Source: Streptomyces griseoflavus (GTDB lineage Bacteria; Actinomycetota; Actinomycetes; Streptomycetales; Streptomycetaceae). From it: a stretch of 64,000 nt of DNA. The translations under genes were made by a program, and so were the position numbers. Every line of letters begins with the position of its first letter. The first letter of the stretch is position 1. Where the stretch lies: NCBI RefSeq assembly GCF_014649995.1, contig NZ_BMUC01000001.1, positions 299,842-363,841 on the forward strand, read 5' to 3'. Positions 51,901 to 59,742 of the stretch are shown here, in pieces. The notes beneath the pieces are model-generated. The model was not told the DNA's origin. It made no database searches and worked only from the letters and a program-made list of their open reading frames with translations.

Positions 51901-52299
51901 CTTGGTGGCGGCGGCGATCGCCGCGTCGGCCTGGGCGGTGGGGACGGTGGCGCGGACGTAGCCGAGCTTGTCGTCGGTCCGGCCGACCGAGCCGCCCTTG
52001 ACCGCGTTCAGCTGCTCGGCGACCTGCTCGGTCCTGCCGGGAGCGGTGGCGATCATCATCGTGACGTGCTTGGCGCCGTCGGCCTTGGCCTCCGCGAGCA
52101 GGTCCGCGTCGTCCGAACCGAGCTTGTCGTGCGCGGACTTGACGTCGGCGTCGGCCGGCGCGGCGGGCGGGGTGTCGGCGGCGAAGGCCAGCGGGACGGG
52201 CCCGGCCGCGGAGAGCGCGGCGACGAGACCGGCGGCCACGGCGATGCGGGCCACGCGTCTGGTGCCCGATATGGAATCGCGCTGGGGGGAGTTGGTCAT
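48979..52299 (-). CDS. Secreted S8-family serine peptidase (subtilase)
   Basis: 1106 residues from ATG 52299, which has AAGGG six bases upstream; an ATG two codons earlier sits directly on that site. Signal peptide to about 40 (AFAADT), propeptide I9-like region, then the catalytic triad: Asp near 214 (GILDSGVDLGHP), His near 396 (GSHGSHVAG) and Ser near 590 (GTSMASPQATG). The C-terminal 450 residues are beta-rich domains, including a pre-peptidase C-like domain (YTIEVDGYSV). A large extracellular protease, probably for nutrient supply. The triad domain is longer than in simple subtilisins because of inserts between Asp and His. Confidence 0.92.
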   Translation of the reverse strand: MTNSPQRDSISGTRRVARIAVAAGLVAALSAAGPVPLAFAADTPPAAPADADVKSAHDKLGSDDADLLAEAKADGAKHVTMMIATAPGRTEQVAEQLNAVKGGSVGRTDDKLGYVRATVPTAQADAAIAAATKLASVHGVDLRDEIPLDDPTPAADTTKSAKGKGKGGQKTYPGPDKRTPAKNPYNPSFETGAVDFVEDNPKADGRGVTIGILDSGVDLGHPALQKTTTGERKIVDWVTATDPIVDNDRTWRPMVSSVSGPTFTYGGATWTAPAGTYQISTFLESYTTGGDANGDANRDGDTTDSWGMLYDAQAGTVRVDLNNNRDFSDDTPMKPYKDGFQIGYFGTDDPKTDVVERQPFVVEIRKDVPMDPYGGDWTGKKADFVNIGVIEGSHGSHVAGITAANGLFGGRMDGAAPGAKLVSSRACTWSGGCTNVALTEGMIDLVTKRGVDIVNMSIGGLPALNDGNNARVELYNRLIDTYGVQLVISAGNSGPGANTIGDPALADKVISVGATVSKETWAANYGSEVRTKYDMMPFSSRGPREDGGFTPTLVAPGAAINTIQTWSPGAPVAEAGYGLPAGYGMLQGTSMASPQATGAAALLLSAAKQKRIDLTPAKLRTALTSTAEHIKGVQAYEEGAGLIDIEDAWDAIRDGATAHQYTVKAPVDTAIDQFLKTPGFGTGLYDREGGLKAGQKKTYDITITRTSGPDRALRHELDIENNADRTFRIVGDDDIVLPLNKPVTVKVQAAPGSAGIKSAILEVDDPRTEGVDRQILSTVVVSAPLKHTFSASGTAQRNSSTSYFVTVPEGAKTLEIAMSGLKATSQTRFIAIHPYGVPADPTSTVNCYPNYSNPANTCRPDVRSYANPQPGVWEIEVESRRTSPLLDNPYKLDVAVLGAAFAPETVTVPEAKIGTPATASWTVTNVAAGIDGKLVGGPLGSSRTERPAIRTGETHTTTVEVPAGAASLDVSIGNVSDTAADLDLAVYDQAGNRVAQSADGDSEESVSVASPAAGTYTIEVDGYSVPAGSTDYDYLDVFFSSTLGTVGVDGSAPVKLGTGDTATVSGEVTVAAAAPEGRAFFGRVQLVNERGTVAGLGNVAIGKVVP

Positions 52300-52383
52300 C
52301 GGCATCCCTTGTAAGTAAAGGAACGATCGGCAGCGACCGGAGCCGATCGACCCTGGCCGCGACGGTCCGGAAGGCGATCCCGG

Positions 52384-52393
52384 AACGATCGTT
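52384..52393. promoter_or_regulatory. Palindrome upstream of the subtilase gene
   Basis: AACGATCGTT is a perfect 10-base palindrome within GGAACGATCGTT; a second GGAACGATCG occurs 60 bases nearer the gene (from about 52320). Paired sites 60 bases apart upstream of a regulated exoenzyme gene may bind one regulator. Confidence 0.4.
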
Positions 52394-52523
52394 GAGCCTT
52401 ACGCAAGGGACGGATGTTTGGCGAGAGTTGTCGGAAAGGGAAATGGAGGTGTGGGGAAAACCCCCGGTGTGCTTATGAGGAGATGAGCGGCGAAGCCGAC
52501 AAGTCGCCGTCCGGTGTGCGGGT

Positions 52524-52529
52524 TACCGT
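52524..52529 (+). promoter_or_regulatory. Candidate -10 box for a leaderless Nudix mRNA
   Basis: TACCGT fits TANNNT and ends six bases before the ATG at 52536. No ribosome site is present in CATCCCATG. Confidence 0.4.
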
Positions 52530-52535
52530 CATCCC

Positions 52536-52985
52536 ATGCGACGAAGGGTGCGGGTGGCGGCCTACGCCGTGGTGGTGCGCGACGGACAGCTCCTGCTCGC
52601 CCGTTCCCCGGGCCCCGGCGGTGTCCCCGAGTGGGTGCTGCCGGGCGGGGGCACGGAACACGGCGAGGACCCCTGCGACACCGTGCGGCGGGAGGTGGAG
52701 GAGGAGACCGGCCACCTGGTGGAGGTCACCCGCCTGCTCGGCGTGCACTCCACCCGCCGCACCTTCCCCGCCCGCCTCGGCCGTGCCGTCGACCACCACG
52801 GGATACGCCTGCTCTACGAGGCCCGCGTCACCGGCGGCGAGCTCCGCGACGAGGTCGGCGGAACCACGGACCACGCCGCCTGGCAGCCCCTCGACGCCGT
52901 CCCCGGCCTGGTTCGGGTCCGCCTCGTCGACATCGCCCTGCGCCTGTGGCGCGAACGCCCGCCGACGGGCCGGGTGGCGCCGTAG
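52536..52985 (+). CDS. Nudix hydrolase
   Basis: 149 residues. The Nudix box runs from about residue 38 to 61 (GGTEHGEDPCDTVRREVEEE, then TGH) and fits GX5EX7REUXEEXGU. It hydrolyses nucleoside diphosphate derivatives with Mg2+; the exact substrate cannot be read. ADP-ribose or damaged nucleotides are typical. The N-terminal ARSPGPGGVPEWVLPGGG is common to this group in Streptomyces. It is divergent from the subtilase gene. Confidence 0.9.
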   Translation: MRRRVRVAAYAVVVRDGQLLLARSPGPGGVPEWVLPGGGTEHGEDPCDTVRREVEEETGHLVEVTRLLGVHSTRRTFPARLGRAVDHHGIRLLYEARVTGGELRDEVGGTTDHAAWQPLDAVPGLVRVRLVDIALRLWRERPPTGRVAP

Positions 52986-53014
52986 CGGCCGGTGCGGGCC
53001 TGTCCGGCCACGGC

Positions 53015-54061
53015 CTAGCGGGGTGAGACGACGACGTACGCCGCCGGGTCACGGTCGGCCGCGGTGGTGAGGGCCGTGCGGACCACGGCCGCCTGCTGCT
53101 CCGCCGAGTCCCGCAGCCCTCGCGGGGTGATGTGGACGACCGTGATGCCGAGGCGCTCCAGGAGCTCGCGCCTGCGGGCGTACTCCGTCCACTCCACGTC
53201 GTCCTGAGGGCGCGGGCCCGGACGGGGCGCACGGGTGTCCAGCTCCACCGCCACCGCCTGCTCCGGCCAGTACGCGTCCAGCCCGCCGAGACGGGGGCCG
53301 CCCGGCAGATGCAGATCGACGTTCCAGCACGGGTCCGGCAGTCCGTGGTCGCGCACCATCCGGTACAGCCGCGCCTCCGCCAGTGCCCGGCCCTCGGCCA
53401 GCAGCGAGTCCACCGCGTCCACCACGTGCGGCCGGTTCAGCAGCTTCGCGCCCGTCAGCTCCCGTACCACCGCCGCCGGTTCGCAGTGGCCCCCGCGCAC
53501 CGCCTCCGTCAGCAGCCGGCGCACCACGGCGGCGTCCTCGATGCCCGCCACCGCGTCGGCCAGCGCACGCGGCACGGGTGCCACCGGCAGGCCGGTGACC
53601 TGTTCCGGGACGGGCAGGGCCGGCGTGCGGATGATCCGGGCGCAGCCCGTCGAGCGCAGCCGGCGCGGTCGCGGGACCAGGACGTCGATGACCTCCAGGG
53701 ACGGCAGCGGGGGAGCGGAGGCGAAGCCGTGCAGGGTCAGCGCCGCCGGCCCGGTGATCATCGCCTCGCCGTAGGGGGACGCGGGCGGCTCGTCCGTGCC
53801 GGGCTGGACGGGGACGCTCACGGTCCGCTCCCGGGCCGCGTACAGCAGCACCGCGTGCAGCCGCTCCTCGCTGGTCGGCGGGCCTGGGTGGAGCAGGACG
53901 ACGCCCGGCAGGAGCTGCTGCCAGGGCCCGCCGGGCCGGCACTGCTCCCCGGCCGCCGAGGCCGAGACGCCGTGGGCGCGCAGCTGCGTGTGGGTCAGCA
54001 CGCGGCGTCCGGTGGTGAGGTGGTGCAGGGGGCGGGGGGAGAGCGGCGTGTTGTGGTTCAT
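53015..54061 (-). CDS. DUF559-like nuclease-fold protein with N-terminal winged helix
   Basis: 348 residues from ATG 54061. The N-terminus (TGRRVLTHTQLRAHGVSASA) looks like an AbiEi-type winged helix that ends some Streptomyces proteins of this kind. The C-terminal 100 residues resemble the PD-(D/E)XK very-short-patch-like fold: LGGLDAYWPEQAVAVELDTR, then ARRRELLERLGITVVHITP. DUF559 members are often called type IV toxin-antitoxin or repair-related but the role is unproven. No partner toxin is next to it. The ATG start is chosen over an upstream one because family members begin MNHNTPL. Confidence 0.75.
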   Translation of the reverse strand: MNHNTPLSPRPLHHLTTGRRVLTHTQLRAHGVSASAAGEQCRPGGPWQQLLPGVVLLHPGPPTSEERLHAVLLYAARERTVSVPVQPGTDEPPASPYGEAMITGPAALTLHGFASAPPLPSLEVIDVLVPRPRRLRSTGCARIIRTPALPVPEQVTGLPVAPVPRALADAVAGIEDAAVVRRLLTEAVRGGHCEPAAVVRELTGAKLLNRPHVVDAVDSLLAEGRALAEARLYRMVRDHGLPDPCWNVDLHLPGGPRLGGLDAYWPEQAVAVELDTRAPRPGPRPQDDVEWTEYARRRELLERLGITVVHITPRGLRDSAEQQAAVVRTALTTAADRDPAAYVVVSPR

Positions 54062-54163
54062 GACCGGCAATTTCCCGCCTCCGGCCCGCCTCCGAACCCC
54101 TGTTACACGTCCGTCGACGAACAAGGACAAGCCCGGACTGAAGGACGCGTGTTCGGATGCCGA

Positions 54164-54197
54164 AACCCCTGGTCCGTTCGGGTGAGGACCAGGGGTT
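54164..54197. terminator. Hairpin downstream of pepN copy 2
   Basis: AACCCCTGGTCC and GGACCAGGGGTT form a perfect 12-bp stem with a ten-base loop. It lies between the stop of the second pepN (leftward) and the start of the DUF559-like gene (leftward). The surroundings (54240-54310) hold two copies of GCCGCCGGGCCCCGCCG. Confidence 0.6.
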
Positions 54198-54329
54198 ACG
54201 GCTTGATTGCCCGCGTTCGGTAACGACCGCTGACACCAGTACGGGCCCGGCGACGGAAGGCGCCGCCGGGCCCCGCCGGGCGGCCGCCGGGCCCCGCCGT
54301 GCCACCGGGTCCCGCGGTGGTGGCCGGCG

Positions 54330-56906
54330 TCAGCCGGCCGCGGTGTCGCAGGCCTGGCCGCGCAGGGCGCGGGCCAGGTCGTCGCGGGCTTCCAGGACCA
54401 GGCGGCGCAGGGCCGGGGCCGTGTCCTCGTGGGAGGCGAGCCAGGCGTCCGTCGCGTCCAGCGTCGCCTGCGAGTCCTCCAGGGAGGGGAACAGGCCCCG
54501 GACCACGTCCATGCCGATCTGGATGGACCGCTCGCTCCACACCCGCTCGATCGCCGCGAAGTACTTCTCCGCGTACGGCGCGAGCAGCTCCCGCTGGGAC
54601 GGCTGGGCGAAGCCCGAGATCGTCGCCTCCACCAGCGCGTTGGACAGCGCGTCCGACTCCACCACCCGCGCCCAGCACTGCGCCTTGACCGCCGCCGACG
54701 GGCGGGCGGCCAGGCAGCGCACGTGGTGCCGCTTGCCGGAGGCGGTGTCGTCGCGGGCCAGCTCCTCGTCCAGCCGCTTCTCGTCCGCCACCCCGCGGGC
54801 GGCCAGCGGCTCCAGGAACGCCCAGCGCAGCTCCTGGTCCACCTCGAGCCCCGGCAGGGTCACCGTGCCGTCCAGCAGCGAGGCCAGCAGCTCGAAGTCG
54901 GCCGGCGCGTCCGCCGTCCGGGCGAAGAACCTCGCCCACGCCAGCTGGTGCTCGCTGCCCGCCTCGGCGGCCCGCAGCCCGGCCGAGGCGCCCTCGGCGA
55001 GCCGCCGCCCGGCCCGCTCCCGCCGCTCGGGCGCGGTGTAGTGCACGGCCGCCGACTCCGCCCACGCGTGCAGCATCTGCAGCACGCCGATGTCCGTCTC
55101 GCGGCCCGCGAACCGCAGCACCAGCTCGGTGAACTCCCGGGCGGGCAGCAGCGCGTCCCGCGTCATGTTCCACAGCGCCGACCAGCACAGCGCGCGGGCC
55201 AGCGGGTCGGTCAGCTCACCCAGGTGCTCCCGCAGCGTCGCCAGCGACGTCTCGTCGAAGCGGGTCTTGCAGTACGTCAGGTCGTCGTCGTTGACCAGCA
55301 CCAGCTCCGGCGCGTCCGCGCCCGCCAGCTCCGCCACGACCGTTCGCGCCCCGTCGACGTCCGTCTCGGCCCGCGCGTACCGCTCCAGCGTGCCCGCCTC
55401 CGTGCGCCGGTAGAGGCCCACCGCGACCCGGTGCGGGCGCAGCTCGGGGTGCGACTCGGCGGCCTCCTGCACGACGGCCAGCTCGTCGATCCGCCCGTCC
55501 GCGCTCAACAGCACCTGGGGCGTGAGGGAGTTGACGCCGGCCGTCTGCAGCCAGGAGCGGGCCCACGCGCCCATGTCCCGCCCGCTGGTCTCCTCCAGTA
55601 CCGACAGCAGGTCACCCAGGCGCGTGTTGCCGTACGCGTGCCGCTTGAAGTAGCGGCGGGCGCCCTCCAGGAAGGCGTCCTGGCCGACGTACGCCACCAG
55701 CTGCTTGAGCACCGAGGCGCCCTTGGCGTAGGTGATGCCGTCGAAGTTGAGCTTGGCGTCCTGCAGGTCGCGGATGTCCGCGGTGATCGGGTGCGTCGAG
55801 GGCAGCTGGTCGGCGCGGTACGCCCACGCCTTGCGGCGGTTGGCGAAGGTGATCCAGCCGTCGGTGAAGCGGGTCGCGCCGACCAGTGAGAAGGCGCCCA
55901 TGAAGTCGGCGAAGGACTCCTTCAGCCACAGGTCGTCCCACCACTCCATGGTGACCAGGTCGCCGAACCACATGTGCGCCATCTCGTGCAGGACGACGTT
56001 GGCCCGGCCCTCGTACGACGCCCGCGTCACCTTGCCCCGGAAGATGAACTCCTCGCGGAAGGTCACCATCCCCGGGTTCTCCATCGCGCCCAGGTTGTAC
56101 TCCGGCACGAACGCCTGGTCGTACTTCCCGAACGGGTACGGGTAGTCGAAGTGGTCGTGGAAGAAGTCCAGGCCCTGCTTGGTCACCAGGAACACGTCGT
56201 CGGCGTCGAAGTGCGGGGCGAGCCCCTTGCGGCACATCGCGCCGAGCGGGACCTCCAGGCGCGTGCCGTCCTCGAAGACCCGCTCGTAGGTGTCGGTCAC
56301 GTAGTGGTACGGGCCCGCCACCACGCAGGTGATGTACGTGGAGATCGGCTTCGTCTCCGCGAACCGCCACACCCCGTCGGTGAGTTCACCGGCGCCGTTG
56401 CTCCACACCGTCCAGCCCTCGGGCGCCCGCACCTCGAAGCGGTACGGGGCCTTGAGGTCGGGCTGCTCGAAGTTGGCGAAGACCCGGCGGGCGTCGGCGG
56501 GCTCGTACTGGGTGTACAGGTACACCTCGCCGTCCTCGGGGTCGACGAAGCGGTGCAGGCCCTCGCCGGTGCGGGAGTAGGCGCACCGCGCGTCGACGAC
56601 CAGCTCGTTCTCGGCGGCGAGGTCCTCCAGCAGCAGGCGCGAGCCGTCGAAGACCTGGCCGGGGTCGAGGTCCCGCCCGTTCAGTGACACGGCCGTCACG
56701 GCCGGCGCGATCAGGTCCGCGAAGCTGCTCGCGCCCGGCTCGGCGCAGCGGAACCGCACGGTGGTCACGGAGCGGAAGGTGCGCGGGCCCTCGCCACCGC
56801 TGTCGCCGACCGCCGACCGCAGGTCGAGGGACACCTCGTACCCGTCGACGGACAGCAGTGCTGCCCGCTCCCGGGCCTCGTCGCGGGTCAGGTTCTCACC
56901 GGGCAC
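54330..56906 (-). CDS. pepN: Aminopeptidase N, copy 2 (M1 family)
   Basis: 858 residues from GTG 56906, with AGGAG seven bases upstream. GAMENPG and the zinc site HEMAHMWFGDLVTMEWWDD with LKE following; all three domains as in copy 1. Clearly paralogous to 42980-45565 along the full length but diverged (for example HEMAH against HELAH). No signal peptide. Cytosolic aminopeptidase. The upstream DsbA-fold gene is divergent. Confidence 0.92.
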   Translation of the reverse strand: MPGENLTRDEARERAALLSVDGYEVSLDLRSAVGDSGGEGPRTFRSVTTVRFRCAEPGASSFADLIAPAVTAVSLNGRDLDPGQVFDGSRLLLEDLAAENELVVDARCAYSRTGEGLHRFVDPEDGEVYLYTQYEPADARRVFANFEQPDLKAPYRFEVRAPEGWTVWSNGAGELTDGVWRFAETKPISTYITCVVAGPYHYVTDTYERVFEDGTRLEVPLGAMCRKGLAPHFDADDVFLVTKQGLDFFHDHFDYPYPFGKYDQAFVPEYNLGAMENPGMVTFREEFIFRGKVTRASYEGRANVVLHEMAHMWFGDLVTMEWWDDLWLKESFADFMGAFSLVGATRFTDGWITFANRRKAWAYRADQLPSTHPITADIRDLQDAKLNFDGITYAKGASVLKQLVAYVGQDAFLEGARRYFKRHAYGNTRLGDLLSVLEETSGRDMGAWARSWLQTAGVNSLTPQVLLSADGRIDELAVVQEAAESHPELRPHRVAVGLYRRTEAGTLERYARAETDVDGARTVVAELAGADAPELVLVNDDDLTYCKTRFDETSLATLREHLGELTDPLARALCWSALWNMTRDALLPAREFTELVLRFAGRETDIGVLQMLHAWAESAAVHYTAPERRERAGRRLAEGASAGLRAAEAGSEHQLAWARFFARTADAPADFELLASLLDGTVTLPGLEVDQELRWAFLEPLAARGVADEKRLDEELARDDTASGKRHHVRCLAARPSAAVKAQCWARVVESDALSNALVEATISGFAQPSQRELLAPYAEKYFAAIERVWSERSIQIGMDVVRGLFPSLEDSQATLDATDAWLASHEDTAPALRRLVLEARDDLARALRGQACDTAAG

Positions 56907-57043
56907 GGGCGGACTCCTCATGCGTCGTCGACAGGGATGTACAGCACCGATCCTGCCATGCGCCCCTGACGCGGGGCAGCCGGGAATGGCCGGGACGGGC
57001 CCCGGCGTTGTCATCGGGAGATGCCGCCTTCCCGAGGAGTGAC

Positions 57044-57691
57044 ATGTCGGACAAGTCTCCCGCCACGCCCGTCGACTTCTGGTTCGACCCGCTGTGCCCC
57101 TGGGCCTGGATGACCTCGCGCTGGGTGCGGGAGGTGGAGAAGGTGCGGGACATCGAGGTCCGCTGGCACCTGATGAGCCTCGCGGTCCTCAACGAGGACC
57201 GGCTCGACGAGCTCCCCGACGAGTACCGCGAACTGCTGGAGACCAAGGCCTGGGGTCCCGTGCGGGTCGTCATCGCGGCGCAGGAGGAGCACGGCGCACA
57301 GGTGCTCGGCGACCTCTACACCGCGCTCGGCACCCGCATCCACAACAAGGACGAGGGCCCGGGCAGGGAGACGGTCGCCGCCGCCCTGAAGGACGTCGGC
57401 CTGCCCGACTCCCTCATGGACCACTGGGACTCCACCCCGTACGAGCCGCAGCTGCGAGCCTCCCACCAGGAGGGCATCGACAAGGTCGGCCAGGACGTCG
57501 GCACGCCCGTGATCGCGGTCCCCGGCGCCGACGGCGAGCAGATCGCCTTCTTCGGCCCCGTCGTCACCCCCGCCCCCCAGGGCGAGGAGGCAGGCCGCCT
57601 GTGGGACGGCACCCTCGCGGTCGCCTCCGTCCCCGGTTTCTACGAGATCAAGCGCAGCCGCACGAAGGGTCCCGACTTCAGCAACCTGTGA
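57044..57691 (+). CDS. DsbA-fold protein of the mycothiol-dependent Rv2466c family, CPWA active site
   Basis: 215 residues. The N-terminus VDFWFDPLCPWAWMTSRW and later SLAVLNEDR, AWGPVRVVIAA, DVGTPVIAV and AFFGPVV match the family of Rv2466c, a mycothiol-dependent reductase with a CPWC centre. Here residue 21 is Ala, leaving only Cys18, so a monothiol mechanism or another reaction is expected. No signal peptide. ATG 57044 has GAGGAG five bases upstream. It is convergent with the small Cys protein 3 bases away. Confidence 0.87.
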   Translation: MSDKSPATPVDFWFDPLCPWAWMTSRWVREVEKVRDIEVRWHLMSLAVLNEDRLDELPDEYRELLETKAWGPVRVVIAAQEEHGAQVLGDLYTALGTRIHNKDEGPGRETVAAALKDVGLPDSLMDHWDSTPYEPQLRASHQEGIDKVGQDVGTPVIAVPGADGEQIAFFGPVVTPAPQGEEAGRLWDGTLAVASVPGFYEIKRSRTKGPDFSNL

Positions 57692-57694
57692 GGC

Positions 57695-57934
57695 TCACTC
57701 CGGCAGCAGTTTGACCGGTTCGGGGAAGGGGCGCTGCTGGAAGGGTCTGCGCAGGTTCCGGCACAGTGTTCCGGCGTCCGCGTCCAGCACGTTCACGCAC
57801 ATCCAGAACTCGTGCACGGCCCGCAGGCCCAGCTGCTCCTTGGCCCTGGCCTGCTCCGCCCCGGTGAGCTGCCGGTGCGGATGCCGCCCCTTGCACGTGG
57901 GGCAGCTCAGGGTCCGTGTCCTGGGTGTCGCCAT
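57695..57934 (-). CDS. Small conserved hypothetical protein with CXXC motif
   Basis: 79 residues. One CPTCKGRH motif at about 11-18 that could bind zinc with the later Cys residues (WMCVN, LCRNL). Helical middle (LTGAEQARAKEQLGL). No family known to me. The stop is three bases from the DsbA-fold stop. The start has a weak GGGC only. Confidence 0.6.
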   Translation of the reverse strand: MATPRTRTLSCPTCKGRHPHRQLTGAEQARAKEQLGLRAVHEFWMCVNVLDADAGTLCRNLRRPFQQRPFPEPVKLLPE

Positions 57935-57965
57935 TGCCCAACGATGACCCGGATCGCCGCATACC

Positions 57966-58002
57966 GGAAGCCCCCGCGAGTCATGTCCTCGCGGGGGCTT
58001 CC
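57966..58002. terminator. Strong hairpin terminator downstream of the amino-acid permease
   Basis: GGAAGCCCCCGCGAG and CTCGCGGGGGCTTCC form a perfect 15-bp stem with a seven-base loop. It is upstream of the small Cys protein gene and downstream of the permease gene, both leftward. Confidence 0.8.
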
Positions 58003-58125
58003 CTCATTCCGCCTGCCGGGTGAACGGTGAGAAGGCGACCACGGGGCAGGACGCTTATTGCGTATCACTTGCAACTACACGCTAGCAGCGGAAGCCGCCG
58101 CGGAAGGTCCTCCGGGCACACGAAA

Positions 58126-58155
58126 CGGCCCCCGCGTCCGCACGCGAGGGCCGTC
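58126..58155 (-). terminator. First terminator after the amino-acid permease
   Basis: ACGGCCC and GGGCCGT, with inner ACGCG/CGCGT pairing and a four-base loop, form a 12-bp stem with one mismatch, 21 bases beyond the permease stop. Confidence 0.6.
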
Positions 58156-58175
58156 GGGAAGGGTGGGCGGACGGG

Positions 58176-59567
58176 TCAGCCCCGGTCCCGCGTCCGTGCC
58201 CGTGTCCGCTGCCAGGCGTACCCCACCGCCGCCAGCGCCAGTGTCATCCCGCCGGTCGAGTAGAGCTGCACCCGGGTGTCCGGCTCCCGTGCCATGAGCA
58301 CGAAGACCGCCGCCATGCCGGCCAGCGCCACCCACGTCAGCCACGGGAAGGCCCACATCCGCACCGCGAGCCTCCCCGGTGCCTCGCGCTCGAGCCGGCG
58401 GCGCAGCCGCAGCTGGGAGACGGCGATGAAGATCCAGACGACCAGGATCACCGCGCCGATCATGTTCAGCAGCCAGGTGAACACGTCGTCGGGCCGCCAG
58501 TAGCTCAGCAGCACGCACAGGAAGCCGAACACGGAGGAGGCCAGCACGGCGGTCCGCGGCACCCCGCCCGACACCCGGCTCAGGGCCCTGGGGCCGTGCC
58601 CGCGCTCCACCAGCGAGTAGCCGATGCGCGAGGCGCCGTAGATGTTGGCGTTCATCGCGGACAGCAGCGCCACCAGCACCACCACGTTCATCAGCTGGCC
58701 GGCGCCCGGGATGCCCAGACGGTCCAGGGCGGCGACGTACGGGCCGTCCTCGACGACGGCGGGGTCGTCCCACGGGACCAGGGTGACGACGACCGCCATC
58801 GAGCCGATGTAGAACAGCGCGATCCGCCACATCGCCGTGCGGACCGCGCTCGCCACGCCCTTGACCGGGTTCTCCGACTCGGCCGCCGCGATGGTCACCG
58901 TCTCCAGGCCGCCGTAGGCGAAGAGGGAGGCGAGCAGGCCGATCACCAGGCCCTCGCCGCCGTGGGGGAGGAAGTCGGTGAGGTTCGAGGCGCCCGGCGA
59001 GTCGGTGCCCGGCAGCACACCGGCGACGGCCAGCACGCCGAGGCCCAGGAACAGGGCGATCGCACCGACCTTCAGGGCGGCGAACCAGAACTCGAACTCG
59101 CCGAAGTTCTTCACCGCGGCGAGGTTCGTGCCGCAGAAGACCACCATGAACAGCGCCACCCACGCCCACTCGGGCGTGCCCGGCAGCCAGCCGGTGACGA
59201 TCTTCGCGGCGCCGATGCCCTCCAGCCCCACCGCCGTGCACAGCAGTATCCAGAAGGCCCAGCCGGCGGTGAACCCCGCCCACGGGCCGAAGGCCCGCTC
59301 GGCGTGCGCGGAGAACGAACCCGAGGACGGATAGGCGGCGGACATCTCGCCCAGCATCCGCATCACCAGCATCACCAGGAGGCCGGAGAGGGTGTAGGCG
59401 AGGACGATGGAGGGCCCGGCGGCGGCGATACCCGCGCCGGAGCCGACGAACAGGCCGGCGCCGATCACCCCGCCGAGGGCGATCATCGACAGGTGGCGCT
59501 GCTTCAGGCCGTGCGAGAGGGAGGCGCCGTCCGGTTCCGGGGGCGTCTCGACGGTGGTGCGGGGCAT
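58176..59567 (-). CDS. Amino-acid permease (AAT/APC family)
   Basis: 463 residues with 12 membrane segments. The N-terminal GLKQRHLSMIALGGVIGAGL and FVGSG motif, GEMSAAYPSSGSFS and FAYGGLETVTIAAAESENP are those of proton-coupled amino-acid/GABA-type permeases. The substrate is not determined. It lies after the sulfonate operon in the same direction, separated by a strong hairpin, so it is probably transcribed on its own. No clear ribosome site: the sequence before ATG is GACGAGCCGCGCCC. Confidence 0.9.
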   Translation of the reverse strand: MPRTTVETPPEPDGASLSHGLKQRHLSMIALGGVIGAGLFVGSGAGIAAAGPSIVLAYTLSGLLVMLVMRMLGEMSAAYPSSGSFSAHAERAFGPWAGFTAGWAFWILLCTAVGLEGIGAAKIVTGWLPGTPEWAWVALFMVVFCGTNLAAVKNFGEFEFWFAALKVGAIALFLGLGVLAVAGVLPGTDSPGASNLTDFLPHGGEGLVIGLLASLFAYGGLETVTIAAAESENPVKGVASAVRTAMWRIALFYIGSMAVVVTLVPWDDPAVVEDGPYVAALDRLGIPGAGQLMNVVVLVALLSAMNANIYGASRIGYSLVERGHGPRALSRVSGGVPRTAVLASSVFGFLCVLLSYWRPDDVFTWLLNMIGAVILVVWIFIAVSQLRLRRRLEREAPGRLAVRMWAFPWLTWVALAGMAAVFVLMAREPDTRVQLYSTGGMTLALAAVGYAWQRTRARTRDRG

Positions 59568-59602
59568 GGGCGCGGCTCGTCCAATGCGGGAGATGACAAA
59601 AC

Positions 59603-59650
59603 GCCGCCCAGTCTGGGCGGCCTCCCCGCGATCACGGGGAGGCCGCCCAG
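59603..59650 (-). terminator. Two mutually exclusive hairpins between tauD and the permease
   Basis: CTGGGCGGCCTCCCCG and CGGGGAGGCCGCCCAG form a perfect 16-bp stem (loop six). In the leftward transcript the second arm can instead pair with CTGGGCGGC just downstream (59603-59611), and that shorter hairpin is followed by GTTTT. The large stem ends the tauD operon; the alternative could act as an attenuator. Confidence 0.7.
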
Positions 59651-59742
59651 CATGTGGACGGCGCTCATCCGGAGGGTGATGCTCCGGTCACCTGGGGGTC
59701 CCGGTCACGAGCCCCGGCCACGGGCCCCGGCCACCCGCACGG

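Noticed and set aside
48376-52314. Open frame of more than 1300 codons opposite the subtilase
   Set aside because: Translation is a Gly/Arg/Val-rich shadow; the minus-strand gene has signal peptide and catalytic triad.
53015-54061. AbiE-type abortive infection pair
   Set aside because: The N-terminal helix resembles AbiEi, but no nucleotidyltransferase toxin gene is next to it and the C-terminus is DUF559-like.
54164-54197. Possible tRNA-like fold (CCCCTGG ... GGGTGAGG)
   Set aside because: No conserved T-loop GGTTCRA, anticodon stem or CCA context; best explained as a simple terminator hairpin.
58058-58297. Short frame beginning after TATTGCGTATCACTTGCAA
   Set aside because: The less GC-rich start region looked like a promoter with a gene, but the translation is Pro/Arg/Ala-rich and runs through the permease terminator and into the permease 3' end.
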